Source of the DNA: Halostagnicola sp. A-GB9-2 | GTDB taxonomy: Archaea; Halobacteriota; Halobacteria; Halobacteriales; Natrialbaceae | Length of the DNA stretch: 64,000 nucleotides | Direction: 5' to 3' | Assembly: GCF_030068615.1 (NCBI RefSeq) | Contig: NZ_JASJOC010000001.1 | Coordinates: forward strand, 787,045-851,044 | Shown: piece by piece, positions 1 to 8,719 of the stretch | Layout of the letters: each line of letters opens with the position of its first letter | Numbering within the stretch: the first letter of the stretch is position 1 | Translations under genes and position numbers: made by a program | The notes under the pieces: generated by a model | Database searches by the model: none | Seen by the model: the letters and a program-made list of their open reading frames with translations, nothing else | What the model was told of the DNA's origin: nothing

Positions 1-192
1 TACCTCGAGATGACCGCCGCGGGCGTCTCCGTCGGCGTGGTCGCCGCGATGTTCAACTTCACGCTCTTTGCGATGCTCGGATCGGGCCAGAACCTGCTCG
101 CCGTCGGTACCACCACCGGCGCGCTCGCCTGCCTCGGCGGCTACTACTTCGGCCGCGATCTGAAGAACGGACTGGCTCGAGACGTCGATTGA
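1..192 (+). CDS. C-terminal part of a small membrane protein (partial)
   Basis: The reading frame is open from base 1, so the gene may begin before the window; the first Met is at base 10. About 60 residues are visible. They form two hydrophobic segments (roughly residues 5-27 and 33-48) and end in a short charged tail with FGRDLKNG, suggesting a membrane protein with its C-terminus in the cytoplasm. I do not recognise the family. The Ala/Gly-rich helices and GC-rich third positions are normal for this genome. It runs away from the next gene, which is on the other strand. Confidence 0.5.
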   Translation, partial: YLEMTAAGVSVGVVAAMFNFTLFAMLGSGQNLLAVGTTTGALACLGGYYFGRDLKNGLARDVD

Positions 193-652
193 GCTACTGA
201 CCAAACGGAGGGACGGCCGCGAGAACGGACGTGCCCCTTCTCGTTCTCACTCGAGAGACACTACTGATGACGAAGGCCCTCAGCCCGCTGGCGGTCCCAC
301 AGCGGCCCCTATCGCCGCAAGCGATATGTCGCTGTGGCGACCAGACAAGCGCCAACGGGCTTCGCCCCTTCACTCCACCAGGTCCAACAGCACCGCAACC
401 CGCAATGCAGGCCTGCCCTTCCCCGGGTCGCGCGGCCCTCTACGAAGACACGCGCTCCCGGCCCTAGCAATCTGCGGTTGGCAGGTCTACGTGCGGATAG
501 CACTACAGGCGAGCGAAGCGAGCCGAAGAAAGCGCGGCGGGGGATTTCGGGGTCAGCCTCCCCAAACCCATCAGAGGCAAATGAGTAGAAAGGGATCCGT
601 CGATCGGGAGCAAATCTCCGAATTCGTCGTCGTTCGCTTTGCGTGACTCCGA
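193..652. other. Gene-free stretch
   Basis: The short overlapping ORFs here have no haloarchaeal codon pattern or acidic composition and are read as chance. Short palindromic strings occur, for example around 515-530 (GCGAGCGAAGCGAGC) and 540-565, but I see no tRNA, promoter or recognisable repeat. It separates the plus-strand membrane gene from the 3' end of the minus-strand regulator. Confidence 0.5.
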
Positions 653-1315
653 TTAGCGACCGTCGGTCGTCAGCTCCCAGCCCCGTTCCGTTCGCTGGAC
701 GACTCCCTTGTCGGCCATCTTCTCGAGCAACTCCGCGACGATTTCTCGGTGTGTGTCGATATCCGCGGCAATCTCCGAAACCGATTTCGGCTCACCGCGA
801 ACGCTCGCGAGGAGGTCGGTGTATATCCGGCTCTCCGGCCCCGTCCCGACGACCTCCGAAATCTGATCGAGCGTATCACAGAGCTGTCCCTGTACCCAGC
901 GCTGGGCGAGCGAAAGTTCGTTCTCGAGCGTTTCCAGACGCTCGAGCGTCTCCAGTAGTTCCCCGAGTTCCTCATCATCTTCGGCGGAAATGTCCACCGA
1001 GAGATGTCGGCAGGTGGTGATATCGACGCTGTTGTTCGCCGGATACGCGCTCTTGCTGGCGAATCCGTACGGGGAGACGTTGACCTCGAGGCGAACGTTT
1101 CGGGCGATATGGAAGTATTTCCGGCGTTGGTCGTCGACTCGGCTTTCGACCAGTCCGGCCTCGTCTAACTTCCGGAGGTGTTCGATGACCGCCTTGGGAC
1201 TCACTCCGAGGTATTCCGAGATCTCGGTGACGTAGCACGGTTTGCGGGCCAGAAGCTGGAGAATCCGTCTCCGATTTTCGTTCCCCAACAAATCGAGCAA
1301 CGCGGCGGAGTCCAT
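653..1315 (-). CDS. ArsR-family winged-helix transcriptional regulator
   Basis: This 220-residue protein starts MDSAALLDLLGNENRRRIL, the typical opening of an ArsR-type helix-turn-helix domain. The winged helix spans about residues 1-75, with recognition region SEYLGVSPKAVIEHLRKL and wing VESRVDDQRRKYFHIA. A middle segment of about 70 residues is acidic and probably helical (EELGELLETLERLETLENEL). The C-terminal 60 residues look like a second winged helix (SVSEIAADIDTHREIVAELLEKMADKGVV). Haloarchaea have many such two-part ArsR-like regulators. It stands alone, so its target cannot be inferred. No metal-binding Cys cluster of the classical ArsR type is visible. Confidence 0.85.
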   Translation of the reverse strand: MDSAALLDLLGNENRRRILQLLARKPCYVTEISEYLGVSPKAVIEHLRKLDEAGLVESRVDDQRRKYFHIARNVRLEVNVSPYGFASKSAYPANNSVDITTCRHLSVDISAEDDEELGELLETLERLETLENELSLAQRWVQGQLCDTLDQISEVVGTGPESRIYTDLLASVRGEPKSVSEIAADIDTHREIVAELLEKMADKGVVQRTERGWELTTDGR

Positions 1316-1509
1316 TGAGAGAGCCTAGACGATGGTCGCTGAAAAGCGTGTCTGCTCTCAGCGAACAGTCGCCGCTTGTTGTCGTCTCGAGCGAGAGTCG
1401 AGCGGAGAACGCTCAAATTTGACGAACCGGATGTAGCCCGGAAGCGGTACGACACGGCGGAAATGACCGAACGGATCAATTATCGTCAGTTACGCGCTGT
1501 CGCTACGTT

Positions 1510-2538
1510 TCAGTCGTCGGTACTCTCGTCGAAAAGGGAACGATCGATCACACTCTCGTTGTCCTCATTTTCGTCGAGAGCAGCATCATCGAGGACGCGC
1601 TCGTCAATCACGCGCTCGTCAATCACACTCTCGTTGTCTTCGCTCCCGTTGAGTACTATCTCTTCGTCCTCGAGTACATCATCTTCAATACGCTCGTCCT
1701 CGACGAGTTCGCTGACCTCGCCTTCGTCAGGTTTGAATTCGGAACTGGTGTTATTATCCAGCATATCGTCGGTCGCTTCCGAACTCGAGAGCCTGTCGGT
1801 CGGCAGTACCGAGTCGTCAGTCAAGTTCGGCGAACCCACATCACCGAGGTCGGGCGACGGCACCGTGTCGTTCACCTGTTCCTGAATGCCATCCGAAAAG
1901 CTGGGAGACATATCGACACCGACGAGATTCGTCGCGACTTCGGCGACACTCGGTCCGGTGAGATCGGCGGCACTCGTCCGAAGGGTGTCGAGCCCGCTCA
2001 TATTGAGGCCGATATCACTCGCGCGGTGTTCGACCGATTCGATCGAGTTCTCCAGCGAACTTATCTGGACCGTCAGCCGCGTCATTCGAGCGTTGTGCGC
2101 GGCCGAGCTCATCTCGTCCTCGTTCTCCTCGAGTTCGTTCTTCTCGTCCTCGAGATCGGCTATCTGTTTCTCGATCGTATCGGCTCGCTCGGTCACGATA
2201 GCTTCCCGTGACTCGTTGTCGGCGTTATTGTAGCTAGCGTTGAACAAGCCGGTTTCGACGGTCGTCTCGGTCTCTGCCGCACTCGATTGCATAAACTCGG
2301 TAACGTTCGTTTCCGGTGAGGAACCGTTGCCGGCCGCTGACCCGGTGCCTTCCTCGCCGTCACCGTGGCCCGCATCGTTCTCGACAGGCTCCTCGCCCGC
2401 GTCATCGTCCCCGTCGGTGACGACGCCCCCGGCCGATTCGGCGAGCGAACCAGAGAACCCAGCAGTTGCAAGCGGTGCGATCGCGAGACCGACAACGGCG
2501 ATCAGTACCACGATAGCGACACCACGAGTCCCAGTCAT
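1510..2538 (-). CDS. Secreted acidic coiled-coil protein, unknown function
   Basis: This 342-residue protein begins with a clear Sec signal (hydrophobic stretch VAIVVLIAVVGLAIAPLATAG, residues 7-27). A long Asp/Glu/Ser/Asn-rich region follows, then a coiled coil at about residues 110-165 (EKQIADLEDEKNELEENEDEM). The last 60 residues are repetitive: EDNESVID occurs twice and VIDER/VLDD units recur. No catalytic motif is visible and there is no C-terminal membrane anchor. It is probably exported and may bind ions or the S-layer, but that is a guess. I do not recognise a named family. It sits alone between a regulator and a plus-strand cluster. Confidence 0.7.
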   Translation of the reverse strand: MTGTRGVAIVVLIAVVGLAIAPLATAGFSGSLAESAGGVVTDGDDDAGEEPVENDAGHGDGEEGTGSAAGNGSSPETNVTEFMQSSAAETETTVETGLFNASYNNADNESREAIVTERADTIEKQIADLEDEKNELEENEDEMSSAAHNARMTRLTVQISSLENSIESVEHRASDIGLNMSGLDTLRTSAADLTGPSVAEVATNLVGVDMSPSFSDGIQEQVNDTVPSPDLGDVGSPNLTDDSVLPTDRLSSSEATDDMLDNNTSSEFKPDEGEVSELVEDERIEDDVLEDEEIVLNGSEDNESVIDERVIDERVLDDAALDENEDNESVIDRSLFDESTDD

Positions 2539-2844
2539 CGATTCATCATCCGGACGAACTTCGTAAAAAGGTAAACCTTCGTTCTGACCGTTTAGTCGAA
2601 TGCATCCGCCGCTCAGATTCGGTTTGAGCGTTTAAAAACCGCTGTGTATGATTCGTTGGGTATTGATCAAACGGGTAACATTCCCCGCGTCAAATCAGCG
2701 TGTACCGTTCGGAAATGTTTTTGAACGGTTGGTCGAAATGGCGATCAACTTGCGAACGATGCGTTTCGTATCCGATCCAAAAGCGCTCGTCATAAATGTA
2801 CCTGCAGAACTGTTATCAGGCCATACTCCGTGGTACTAGATAAC
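2539..2844. other. Intergenic region between divergent genes
   Basis: About 300 bases separate the starts of the minus-strand secreted protein and the plus-strand DUF5802 gene, so both promoters should lie here. The DNA is more AT-rich than the genes. The 63-codon ORF at 2648-2839 has poor codon use and is judged non-coding. I see no dyad or repeat. Confidence 0.5.
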
Positions 2845-3228
2845 ATGTTCGAGGTGTTCTCGCAGAGCTATTATCTCGGACGGCTGTACGTTACGCCGAC
2901 GGACGAAGACCACGCGTTCATGCACAGTTCTCAGCACGAACGAATCAACGACGCGGTGTACGCGACCGGTGAGGGGATCGAGCGACTCGATACGCCGCTC
3001 GTGATGAAACTCGAGTCGGGTCACTTCGCGGTCCACGGCGACGACGGCGTGCCCGAAAACACGCTCGCCGTCCCCGAATCCGTCCTCGAGACGACGCGGA
3101 TCAGGAATCCGCCCTCGCTACAGGAAGTGTTTCTCGCGCGCAAAGAGCGTGCACGACAGCTACTCGAGTATGCGGGCGGCTGGTCGCCGACGAGTTCGCC
3201 GGACGATCACCCCGACGCCGGAACTTAA
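2845..3228 (+). CDS. DUF5802 family protein
   Basis: This haloarchaea-specific protein of 127 residues starts MFEVFSQSYYLGRLYVTP, the usual N-terminus of the family, which is why the ATG at 2845 is chosen over a GTG five codons upstream. Conserved stretches include ERINDAVYATGEGIERLD, PLVMKLESGHFAVHGD and RNPPSLQEVFLARKERARQLLEYA. There is no signal peptide or membrane helix, so it is cytosolic. Function is unknown. It lies 28 bases upstream of the Vms1-like gene on the same strand and may be co-transcribed with it. Confidence 0.8.
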   Translation: MFEVFSQSYYLGRLYVTPTDEDHAFMHSSQHERINDAVYATGEGIERLDTPLVMKLESGHFAVHGDDGVPENTLAVPESVLETTRIRNPPSLQEVFLARKERARQLLEYAGGWSPTSSPDDHPDAGT

Positions 3229-3256
3229 AAGTGGCCCCGGTTCGCGCTTTTTCTCG

Positions 3257-4198
3257 ATGATCGACCAGTTGCTCGGTCGCGCGTCGTTGAAGGACCGAAT
3301 CGAAGAACTCGAGGAGGAAGCCGAGCGACTCCGAAGGCGCTACGAGGCCGAATCCGACCGGAAGGCGGACGCCGTCACCGCCAAACAGGAGGCCGAAGAG
3401 CGCCAGAATCGGCTCGAGGACCGAATCGCGCAGCTCGAGGGTGAACTCGAGCGCGTCGACGAAGACGAATCAGACGACGAATTCGAGTTTCGGCGTCGGG
3501 AACAGCTTCGCGGGGCGCGACTCGAAGAGGTGTTCGACCGGGTCGCGTCCGTTCGAACGGGACCGGAGGGTGCCTGTACCGTGTTTTTCGACCCTCAGCG
3601 CGAAGACACCGACAGGTCCGACGCGGAACGCTATCAGCTCGTCGAGGACGCAGTCGGCGAGCGTGCATCTCTCCTGACGAACGGCGATCCGTGTCTCGTC
3701 TGCTTCGACGACGCCGGGCTCGTTTCGGTTCGACTCGAGCCGCCGGTTCTGCCCGAATCCAATCTCGAACCGACCTGGAGCGATCGGTTCGAACTCGAAC
3801 GCGAGTGGTTCCTCCCGACCGGGAGCTACGCGCTCGCGCTGGTTCGCGCGGATCTGTTCGCGCTAGGGATCTACGAAGACGGTGACCGGGTCGACTACCG
3901 CGGGTTCGAAAGCGAGGTGAAAGGGAGCCACTCGAAAGGCGGCTTCTCGCAGGCCAGATTCGAACGAATCCGCGACGATCAGATCGACGACCATCTCGAG
4001 CGCTGTCACCGGGCGCTCGCCGAGTTCGACACCGATCGCCTCTATCTCGCCGGCCAGCGCGGCGTCGTCGAGACGCTCGCCGGCGAAGGGGACTTCGAAC
4101 CGGATGCGACGGCCGCGGTTGACGCGACCGGCGACCCGAAATCCGCGCTCGAGGACGCACATCGGTCGTTCTGGACGACCGAACTGGGCGTGTTCTGA
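3257..4198 (+). CDS. Vms1/Ankzf1-like (VLRF1-type) peptidyl-tRNA hydrolase
   Basis: Eukaryotic Vms1 and its eRF1-like relatives release nascent chains from stalled ribosomal subunits. This 313-residue homologue has an N-terminal coiled coil (about residues 8-70, KDRIEELEEEAERLRRRYEAE) followed by an eRF1-like core. The key motif is GSHSKGGFSQARFERIRDDQ (about residues 220-240), matching the glycine-rich GxxxxGGxSQxRxxR loop that carries the catalytic Gln in this superfamily. The C-terminal part (RLYLAGQRGVVETLAGEGDF) resembles the second half of the Rossmann-like domain. The start at 3257 gives the coiled coil directly; the longer frame from 3149 overlaps DUF5802. The role in archaeal ribosome rescue is inferred from the family. 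Confidence 0.8.
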   Translation: MIDQLLGRASLKDRIEELEEEAERLRRRYEAESDRKADAVTAKQEAEERQNRLEDRIAQLEGELERVDEDESDDEFEFRRREQLRGARLEEVFDRVASVRTGPEGACTVFFDPQREDTDRSDAERYQLVEDAVGERASLLTNGDPCLVCFDDAGLVSVRLEPPVLPESNLEPTWSDRFELEREWFLPTGSYALALVRADLFALGIYEDGDRVDYRGFESEVKGSHSKGGFSQARFERIRDDQIDDHLERCHRALAEFDTDRLYLAGQRGVVETLAGEGDFEPDATAAVDATGDPKSALEDAHRSFWTTELGVF

Positions 4199-4288
4199 CT
4201 GACCGGGGACTGATCTGTGGACCGTTTCTTGACCGTCTGGTTCGCCGTGAGGTCCACGATTAAGTGGCCCCTTCGCCATGTTCCGCGT

Positions 4289-5305
4289 ATGCGAATTGCG
4301 ATTCTCGCTCACGAGAAGTTCCCCCAGCGAGCCAAAACCGCGCTCGGCATCCTTCGGTACAGCGACGACGACCCCATCGCGGTCCTCGACCGCGACAACG
4401 CGGGCGCTCGAGTCGCCGACTTCGTTCCCGACGTGCAGGACGCGCCGATCGTCTCGCGGATGGCCGACATCGACGAACCGGTCGACGCGCTGGTGATCGG
4501 CATCTCCCCGATCGGCGGGGAGTTCGAGGAAAGCTGGCGCAACGATGTTCGGAACGCCCTCGAGCGAGGCTGTGACGTGATCTCCGGGTTACACTACTTC
4601 CTCGAGGACGACGAGGAGTTCGCGGCGCTGGCGACCGAAAACGACTGCGACATCCGGGACGTTCGCAAACCGCCCGCCGACCTGACGGTGAGCGAGGGTG
4701 TCGCGAGCGACGTCGAGGCCGACGTGATCCTCACCGTCGGTACCGACTGCTCGGTCGGCAAGATGACCGTCTCGATGGAACTCGCTCAGGCCGCTCGCGA
4801 GGCAGGACACGACGCCGCCGTGATCCCAACCGGACAGACCGGGATCATGATCGAGGGCTGGGGCAATCCCGTCGACCGCGTCGTCAGTGACTTCACCGCG
4901 GGGGCCGTCGAGGAGATGATCACAGAGAAAGGCGACGAGCACGACTACCTCTTCGTCGAAGGTCAGGGATCGATCGTCCACCCCGCCTACTCCGCCGTAA
5001 CCTGTGGCATCCTCCACGGAGCGATGGCCGACCAGCTCGTGCTCTGTCACGAGGCGGGGCGGGAGGCCATCCACGGCTATGAATCCTTCTCCCTTCCCAC
5101 GGTTTCGACCTACGTCGACCTCTACGAGAACCTCGCGGCACCTGTCAACGAGGCGTCCGTCGTGGCTGGTGCGCTCAACACGTCCGGGATCGAAGATGAC
5201 GAGGACGCTCGCCGGGAGCTCGAGGCCTACGAAAACGCGCTTGGGGCACCGGCGACGGACGTGCTTCGATTCGACGCGAAGACGATCCTCGAGGCGGTAC
5301 TATGA
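4289..5305 (+). CDS. dgcN: DUF1611 protein, DgcN-like N-acetyltransferase
   Basis: This 338-residue DUF1611 protein has an N-terminal Rossmann-like part (MRIAILAHEKFPQRAKTALG) and a P-loop-like C-terminal domain with GTDCSVGKMTVS (about residues 150-161), then the family motifs PTGQTGIMIEGWG and VEGQGSIVHPAYS. In a marine bacterium DgcN acetylates D-glutamate and DgcA epimerises the N-acetyl product, feeding D-Glu into L-Glu metabolism. Here the same two genes overlap by 4 bases (ATGA), which supports the assignment. The ATG at 4289 is chosen because the family begins at MRIAIL; the 24 upstream codons are not conserved-looking. The true acyl group and amino acid are not shown by sequence. Confidence 0.75.
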   Translation: MRIAILAHEKFPQRAKTALGILRYSDDDPIAVLDRDNAGARVADFVPDVQDAPIVSRMADIDEPVDALVIGISPIGGEFEESWRNDVRNALERGCDVISGLHYFLEDDEEFAALATENDCDIRDVRKPPADLTVSEGVASDVEADVILTVGTDCSVGKMTVSMELAQAAREAGHDAAVIPTGQTGIMIEGWGNPVDRVVSDFTAGAVEEMITEKGDEHDYLFVEGQGSIVHPAYSAVTCGILHGAMADQLVLCHEAGREAIHGYESFSLPTVSTYVDLYENLAAPVNEASVVAGALNTSGIEDDEDARRELEAYENALGAPATDVLRFDAKTILEAVL

Positions 5306-6345
5306 GCGAATTTTCGACCGAAATCGAGCGACGAACGCTTCCTCTCGAGCAGCCATTTTCGATCGCTCGCGGCACGGCGACCGAAACCGAGGTCGTCTTC
5401 GTTCGGATCGAGGACGGCGACGGCACCGTCGGCGTCGGTGGCGCGGCTCCGACGAGACACTACGGCGAAACGGCGGGAACCGTCGAGGCCGTCCTGCCGG
5501 ATCTCCTCGAGATCGTCGAGGCGGTCGGCGATCCGCACCAGCTCGAGCGGATCGAACGCCGAATGTACGAGTCGATCAAGGGGAATCCGTCGGCGAGGAC
5601 GGCTGTAAGCATCGCGCTCCACGATCTCGTGACGAAGCGTCTCGAGATTCCGCTGTATCAATACTTGGGACTCGATCCGACGAAAACGCTCGAGAGTTCC
5701 TACACGATCGGGATCGACGACACACAGACGATGCGCGAGAAGACCGAAGCGGCCAGGGAACGAGGCTTCGGCACGCTCAAGGTCAAACTCGGCACCGACC
5801 GAGACGAGGAGATCGTTCGGACGGTTCGGGAGGCGGCCCCGAAAGCCCGACTGTTCGTCGACGCGAACGAAGCCTGGACGCCCAAAGAGGCGGTCGAGCG
5901 GATCGACCAGCTCGCTCCCTACGGCCTCGAGTTCGTCGAACAGCCCGTCCCCGCCGAGAACCCGGAGGGTCTGAAGTACGTCTACGAACGCTCGAGACTC
6001 CCGATCGCCGCCGACGAATCCTGTCTGGTCAGCTCCGACGTGCCGAAGATCGCCGACCGCTGTGACATCGTGAACCTGAAGCTCGCGAAATGTGGCGGGC
6101 TCTGCGAGGCGATTCGACTGATCCATGCCGCTCGAGCCCAGGGCCTCGAGGTGATGTGTGGCTGTATGACCGAATCGAACGCCTCGCTTGCGGCGGCCGC
6201 CCACCTCGCACCGTTGCTGGGTTATGCCGACCTCGATGGCTCACTCCTGCTCGCCGAGGACCCCTACGACGGCGTTCCGATGCCTGGTGGGGAGATCGAT
6301 CTGGCGGGACTCGAGCGGTCGGGGACCGGCGCGGTTAGGAACTGA
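5302..6345 (+). CDS. dgcA: Enolase-superfamily epimerase, DgcA / dipeptide epimerase-like
   Basis: This 347-residue member of the muconate-lactonising subgroup has an N-terminal capping domain (PLEQPFSIARGTATETEVVFVRIE) and a TIM barrel. The catalytic Lys pair is in TLKVKLG (about residues 160-166), the metal ligands are Asp in FVDANEAW, Glu in FVEQPVP and Asp in ADESC, and the opposite-face Lys is in LKLAKCGG. This Lys/Lys arrangement is that of racemases and epimerases acting by 1,1-proton transfer. Overlap with the dgcN-like gene indicates one operon. Annotation pipelines would probably call it dipeptide epimerase; pairing with DUF1611 favours an N-acyl amino acid (N-acetylglutamate) epimerase. 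Substrate is inferred. Confidence 0.8.
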   Translation: MSEFSTEIERRTLPLEQPFSIARGTATETEVVFVRIEDGDGTVGVGGAAPTRHYGETAGTVEAVLPDLLEIVEAVGDPHQLERIERRMYESIKGNPSARTAVSIALHDLVTKRLEIPLYQYLGLDPTKTLESSYTIGIDDTQTMREKTEAARERGFGTLKVKLGTDRDEEIVRTVREAAPKARLFVDANEAWTPKEAVERIDQLAPYGLEFVEQPVPAENPEGLKYVYERSRLPIAADESCLVSSDVPKIADRCDIVNLKLAKCGGLCEAIRLIHAARAQGLEVMCGCMTESNASLAAAAHLAPLLGYADLDGSLLLAEDPYDGVPMPGGEIDLAGLERSGTGAVRN

Positions 6346-6647
6346 GAGTGGGAAGCATAGCGCGGTTCGGTCTCCTCACTACATCTACCGACGAACGGTC
6401 AGCACAACTTACGGATTATTGCACCTTACCAGCCAAGTACATGCGGTGGCGCGCGCTCACTCGCGGGTCGCAGTCGTGCGTGCGTCCGCTTGAAGTTCGT
6501 GAAGGATTGAGCGATCAATCTCATCGAATTCGATCCCAGTCATAGACCTGTTAACGTCTGTTGACAGAAGAGAAATTCGCCTGTACAGTACGTTGAAGGA
6601 TACTGGGTCAACAAGCAACTCAAAGGGCCACATCGCTATTCGTGTCT
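6346..6647. other. Intergenic region upstream of HTH regulator
   Basis: About 300 bases with no coding signal. It contains the promoter region of the Bat-type regulator, with an AT-richer stretch near 6540-6580. No repeats or stable dyads were noticed. Confidence 0.45.
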
Positions 6648-7298
6648 ATGGCCATCGAAGCCTCATTCACCATCGATCAACCCGAATTCCCATTGAACGC
6701 CGTTTTCGAGGCGTTGCCAGACGCCAGCATCGAACTGGACCGGGTTGTCCCGACAAAGGATGCCGTTGTTCCCTATTTCTGGATTTATTCGGAGAACATC
6801 AGCGAACTCTCGGCTGATATGAGTGGCGACGAAGGGGTCGATGAATTCAAAGTGATAGACGAATTGGAGGATCAGATGCTTGTCCGAATCGATTGGAACC
6901 TCGATCACGAAAGCGTTCTCACCGCGATCGTCAACACTGACGTCACCCTCCTTTCTGGATTGGGTGATGAGGAGAGCTGGACGTTCGAAGTCAGAAGCAG
7001 TGATCAGAAGAAGGTCTCTGAGTTCCAGACGTACTGCCACGAGAACGATGTTCCCATCAAACTCGCTCAATTGCACGCGCTTTCGCCACTTGAGTCGGAT
7101 CGGGAGTACGACCTAACCGAAGGACAGCGGAACGCGTTGGTCTTGGCGTATTCTCGCGGCTACTTTGACTCGCCGCGTGACGCCACGCAAGATGATCTCG
7201 CCGACGAACTCGATATCAGCCGACAAGCTGTTTCTTCACGGTTACAACGGGGCCTTCGACGGCTTGTGGCGAGTACGTTAATAACGCCACAAGAGTGA
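6648..7298 (+). CDS. Bat-type HTH transcriptional regulator
   Basis: This regulator has about 216 residues. The N-terminal half is the Bat/GAF-like sensor region common in haloarchaeal regulators (IEASFTIDQPEFPLNAVFEALPDASIELDR). The C-terminal 55 residues form the HTH_10 domain, recognisable by LTEGQRNALVLAYSRGYFDSPR and LADELDISRQAVSSRLQRGLRRL. The family includes Bat, the regulator of bacterioopsin, but there is no opsin gene here. The ATG at 6648 is preferred to the GTG at 6642. It heads a run of small regulator-like genes (HalOD1, DUF7344-like) on the same strand. Codon use is less GC-rich than in the neighbours upstream. Confidence 0.85.
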   Translation: MAIEASFTIDQPEFPLNAVFEALPDASIELDRVVPTKDAVVPYFWIYSENISELSADMSGDEGVDEFKVIDELEDQMLVRIDWNLDHESVLTAIVNTDVTLLSGLGDEESWTFEVRSSDQKKVSEFQTYCHENDVPIKLAQLHALSPLESDREYDLTEGQRNALVLAYSRGYFDSPRDATQDDLADELDISRQAVSSRLQRGLRRLVASTLITPQE

Positions 7299-7376
7299 TA
7301 GGTACAACTCCAACTTAAAAGAGTGTTGCGCAAGCAAAATCCAGCGTCATCCCAATGGACCCCGTCTGTTCTAGTG

Positions 7377-7718
7377 ATGGAATTCTCCAATAAGACAGTG
7401 GGTACTGTCGAAATCGTTCCTTCAATAGAAGCCATAGAATTCGTCGTTGATGATGGTGTCTACCGAGCAGAGTACGACAGTAGTCGTAATCAGCCGAGTT
7501 TAGCAATTGTCGCGGCGATAGCGGCTGCTGACCAAAAAGATCCCCACGAATTAACACCACTCCACTCCGCGATTGATACTGATGCGCTCGATGAATTATT
7601 CTCCCCGACAGCCAACGAAGGACAGAGAAATGGGTACCTCTCATTTCCGTACGAAGGGTTTGAGGTGACCGTATCCAGCGAGGGGGTCATCGAGGCCAAA
7701 CCGACGGAGAACGCGTAG
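7377..7718 (+). CDS. HalOD1 output domain protein
   Basis: This single-domain protein has about 113 residues. The HalOD1 signature is visible as PSLAIVAAIAAADQKDPHELTPLHSAIDTDALDELF followed by a short beta unit, YEGFEVTVSSEGVIEAKP. HalOD1 is a haloarchaeal output domain often found alone or fused to sensor kinases and response regulators; its biochemical role is unknown. The ATG at 7377 is chosen; an in-frame upstream start at 7323 would add 18 residues of low-complexity sequence. It lies between a Bat-type regulator and a winged-helix protein, so it probably belongs to a small signalling cluster. Confidence 0.75.
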   Translation: MEFSNKTVGTVEIVPSIEAIEFVVDDGVYRAEYDSSRNQPSLAIVAAIAAADQKDPHELTPLHSAIDTDALDELFSPTANEGQRNGYLSFPYEGFEVTVSSEGVIEAKPTENA

Positions 7719-7732
7719 TCGGAATGATGGTT

Positions 7733-7993
7733 ATGAGTGGACAACCGTCTGAGAGTAATGAGCAGTTTGAGACTGCTCTGCGAGAGCAAAAGGGACGAGT
7801 AATATGTGCATTATCAGAGGATGTAACTATACCTGCAACACCGATTCTCTGGGATGATGAAACCCTCTCCTGTGAGGAGTACGTCACCCTCGTCTACGAA
7901 CTCCATCACGTCCACCTCCCCGAATTGAGAGCTGACGGGGTCGTTGAGTTTGATCGCCACAGTGATGAGGTGAAAAGGGGTGAGCGGTTTTGA
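7733..7993 (+). CDS. Small DUF7344-like winged-helix protein
   Basis: This 86-residue protein starts MSGQPSESNEQFETAL (ATG at 7733; other in-frame ATGs at 7724 and 7727). Its tail, YVTLVYELHHVHLPELRADGVVEFDRHSDEVKRGE, matches the end of the haloarchaeal DUF7344 winged helix, where a conserved HHVHLP helix precedes the wing. The N-terminal helices of the domain (normally RRYLLYHL-like) are represented by GRVICALSEDVTI, so the domain is compact or slightly shortened. It is probably DNA- or protein-binding. It is 14 bases downstream of the HalOD1 gene on the same strand and likely in one transcript. Confidence 0.6.
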   Translation: MSGQPSESNEQFETALREQKGRVICALSEDVTIPATPILWDDETLSCEEYVTLVYELHHVHLPELRADGVVEFDRHSDEVKRGERF

Positions 7994-8035
7994 CGGTTTG
8001 TAACCCGGATAATTCTATAGATAGGGTTGGTTCGT

Positions 8036-8284
8036 ATGGGTAACTCGGACGATCTACCGGGCTCCGAGTCGGATCAAGTAGTCGAACGGGACGAAACCTA
8101 CGAGCATGAGAACTTCGGTCTCGTCGAAGTGACCGGGATATGGCGGGGAATTAACCAAGTCGATTCAGCACGTCACACCGATCAAAGGGACGTCATCATC
8201 GTTCGGTACTCGACGGAAGAGGACAGTAAACAGGTAGACGAACTTACGGAACCGCTCGATGAGTTCATCGAAGCCACGGAATGA
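8036..8284 (+). CDS. Small acidic haloarchaeal protein
   Basis: This 82-residue acidic protein has no signal or membrane segment. A beta-rich centre is suggested by FGLVEVTGIWRGINQVD and RDVIIVRYSTEE, followed by a C-terminal helix, VDELTEPLDEFIEATE. I do not recognise a named domain. The ATG at 8036 (MGNSDDLPGSE) is chosen; nine bases of open frame precede it. It continues the series of small plus-strand genes and may share their transcript. The acidic composition and GC-ending codons argue that it is a real gene. Confidence 0.55.
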   Translation: MGNSDDLPGSESDQVVERDETYEHENFGLVEVTGIWRGINQVDSARHTDQRDVIIVRYSTEEDSKQVDELTEPLDEFIEATE

Positions 8285-8461
8285 GAACACGATCTCAGGG
8301 ATGCTTGTTCGTAAAGTAGAGGACAGGGAAGTATCGGAGACGCCAAAAAGCTACCCAGAAACTGACAGATATATGCTGCGGGACTCAGAGTGTCACCAAT
8401 ATTATTACACCCAAAGTGTGTTGGAAAATTCTTTATGAAGACTGGTGTGATGCATTGTCGC

Positions 8462-8719
8462 ATGAAAATCCAAGAACTCATCCACCTTCATGCGCTACTG
8501 CTCGAAATACGTAAGTACCTCGAACGAGAGGGGAACGTGCCATACGGTGCATTTGATTCCTACGATACACAACCGATTCGCCCGTCCCATATCCATCGCC
8601 AGAAAGACGCACACAAGAACGCAATTAACCTGCTACTGGACGGCTTCGAACAATTCGTTCAAACGCACCCTCCACCAGACCACGCACTGCTTCCTAAGTA
8701 TGATACACACACAATATGA
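8462..8719 (+). CDS. UPF0058 family protein
   Basis: This 85-residue protein starts MKIQELIHLHALLLEIRKYLE, the characteristic opening of UPF0058, a small archaeal family with a helical fold and conserved His residues. Further family features are YDTQPIRPSHIHRQKDAHKNAINLLLDGFEQFV. The upstream 24 codons of the open frame lack conservation and are left out. Function is unknown. The stop overlaps the ATG of the next small gene (ATGA at 8716-8719), implying translational coupling with a DUF7511-like protein. Confidence 0.8.
   Translation: MKIQELIHLHALLLEIRKYLEREGNVPYGAFDSYDTQPIRPSHIHRQKDAHKNAINLLLDGFEQFVQTHPPPDHALLPKYDTHTI

Noticed and set aside
231..646. Four overlapping short ORFs between the first gene and the ArsR regulator
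   Set aside because: All are basic and Pro/Ser/Arg-rich with no codon bias or motif.
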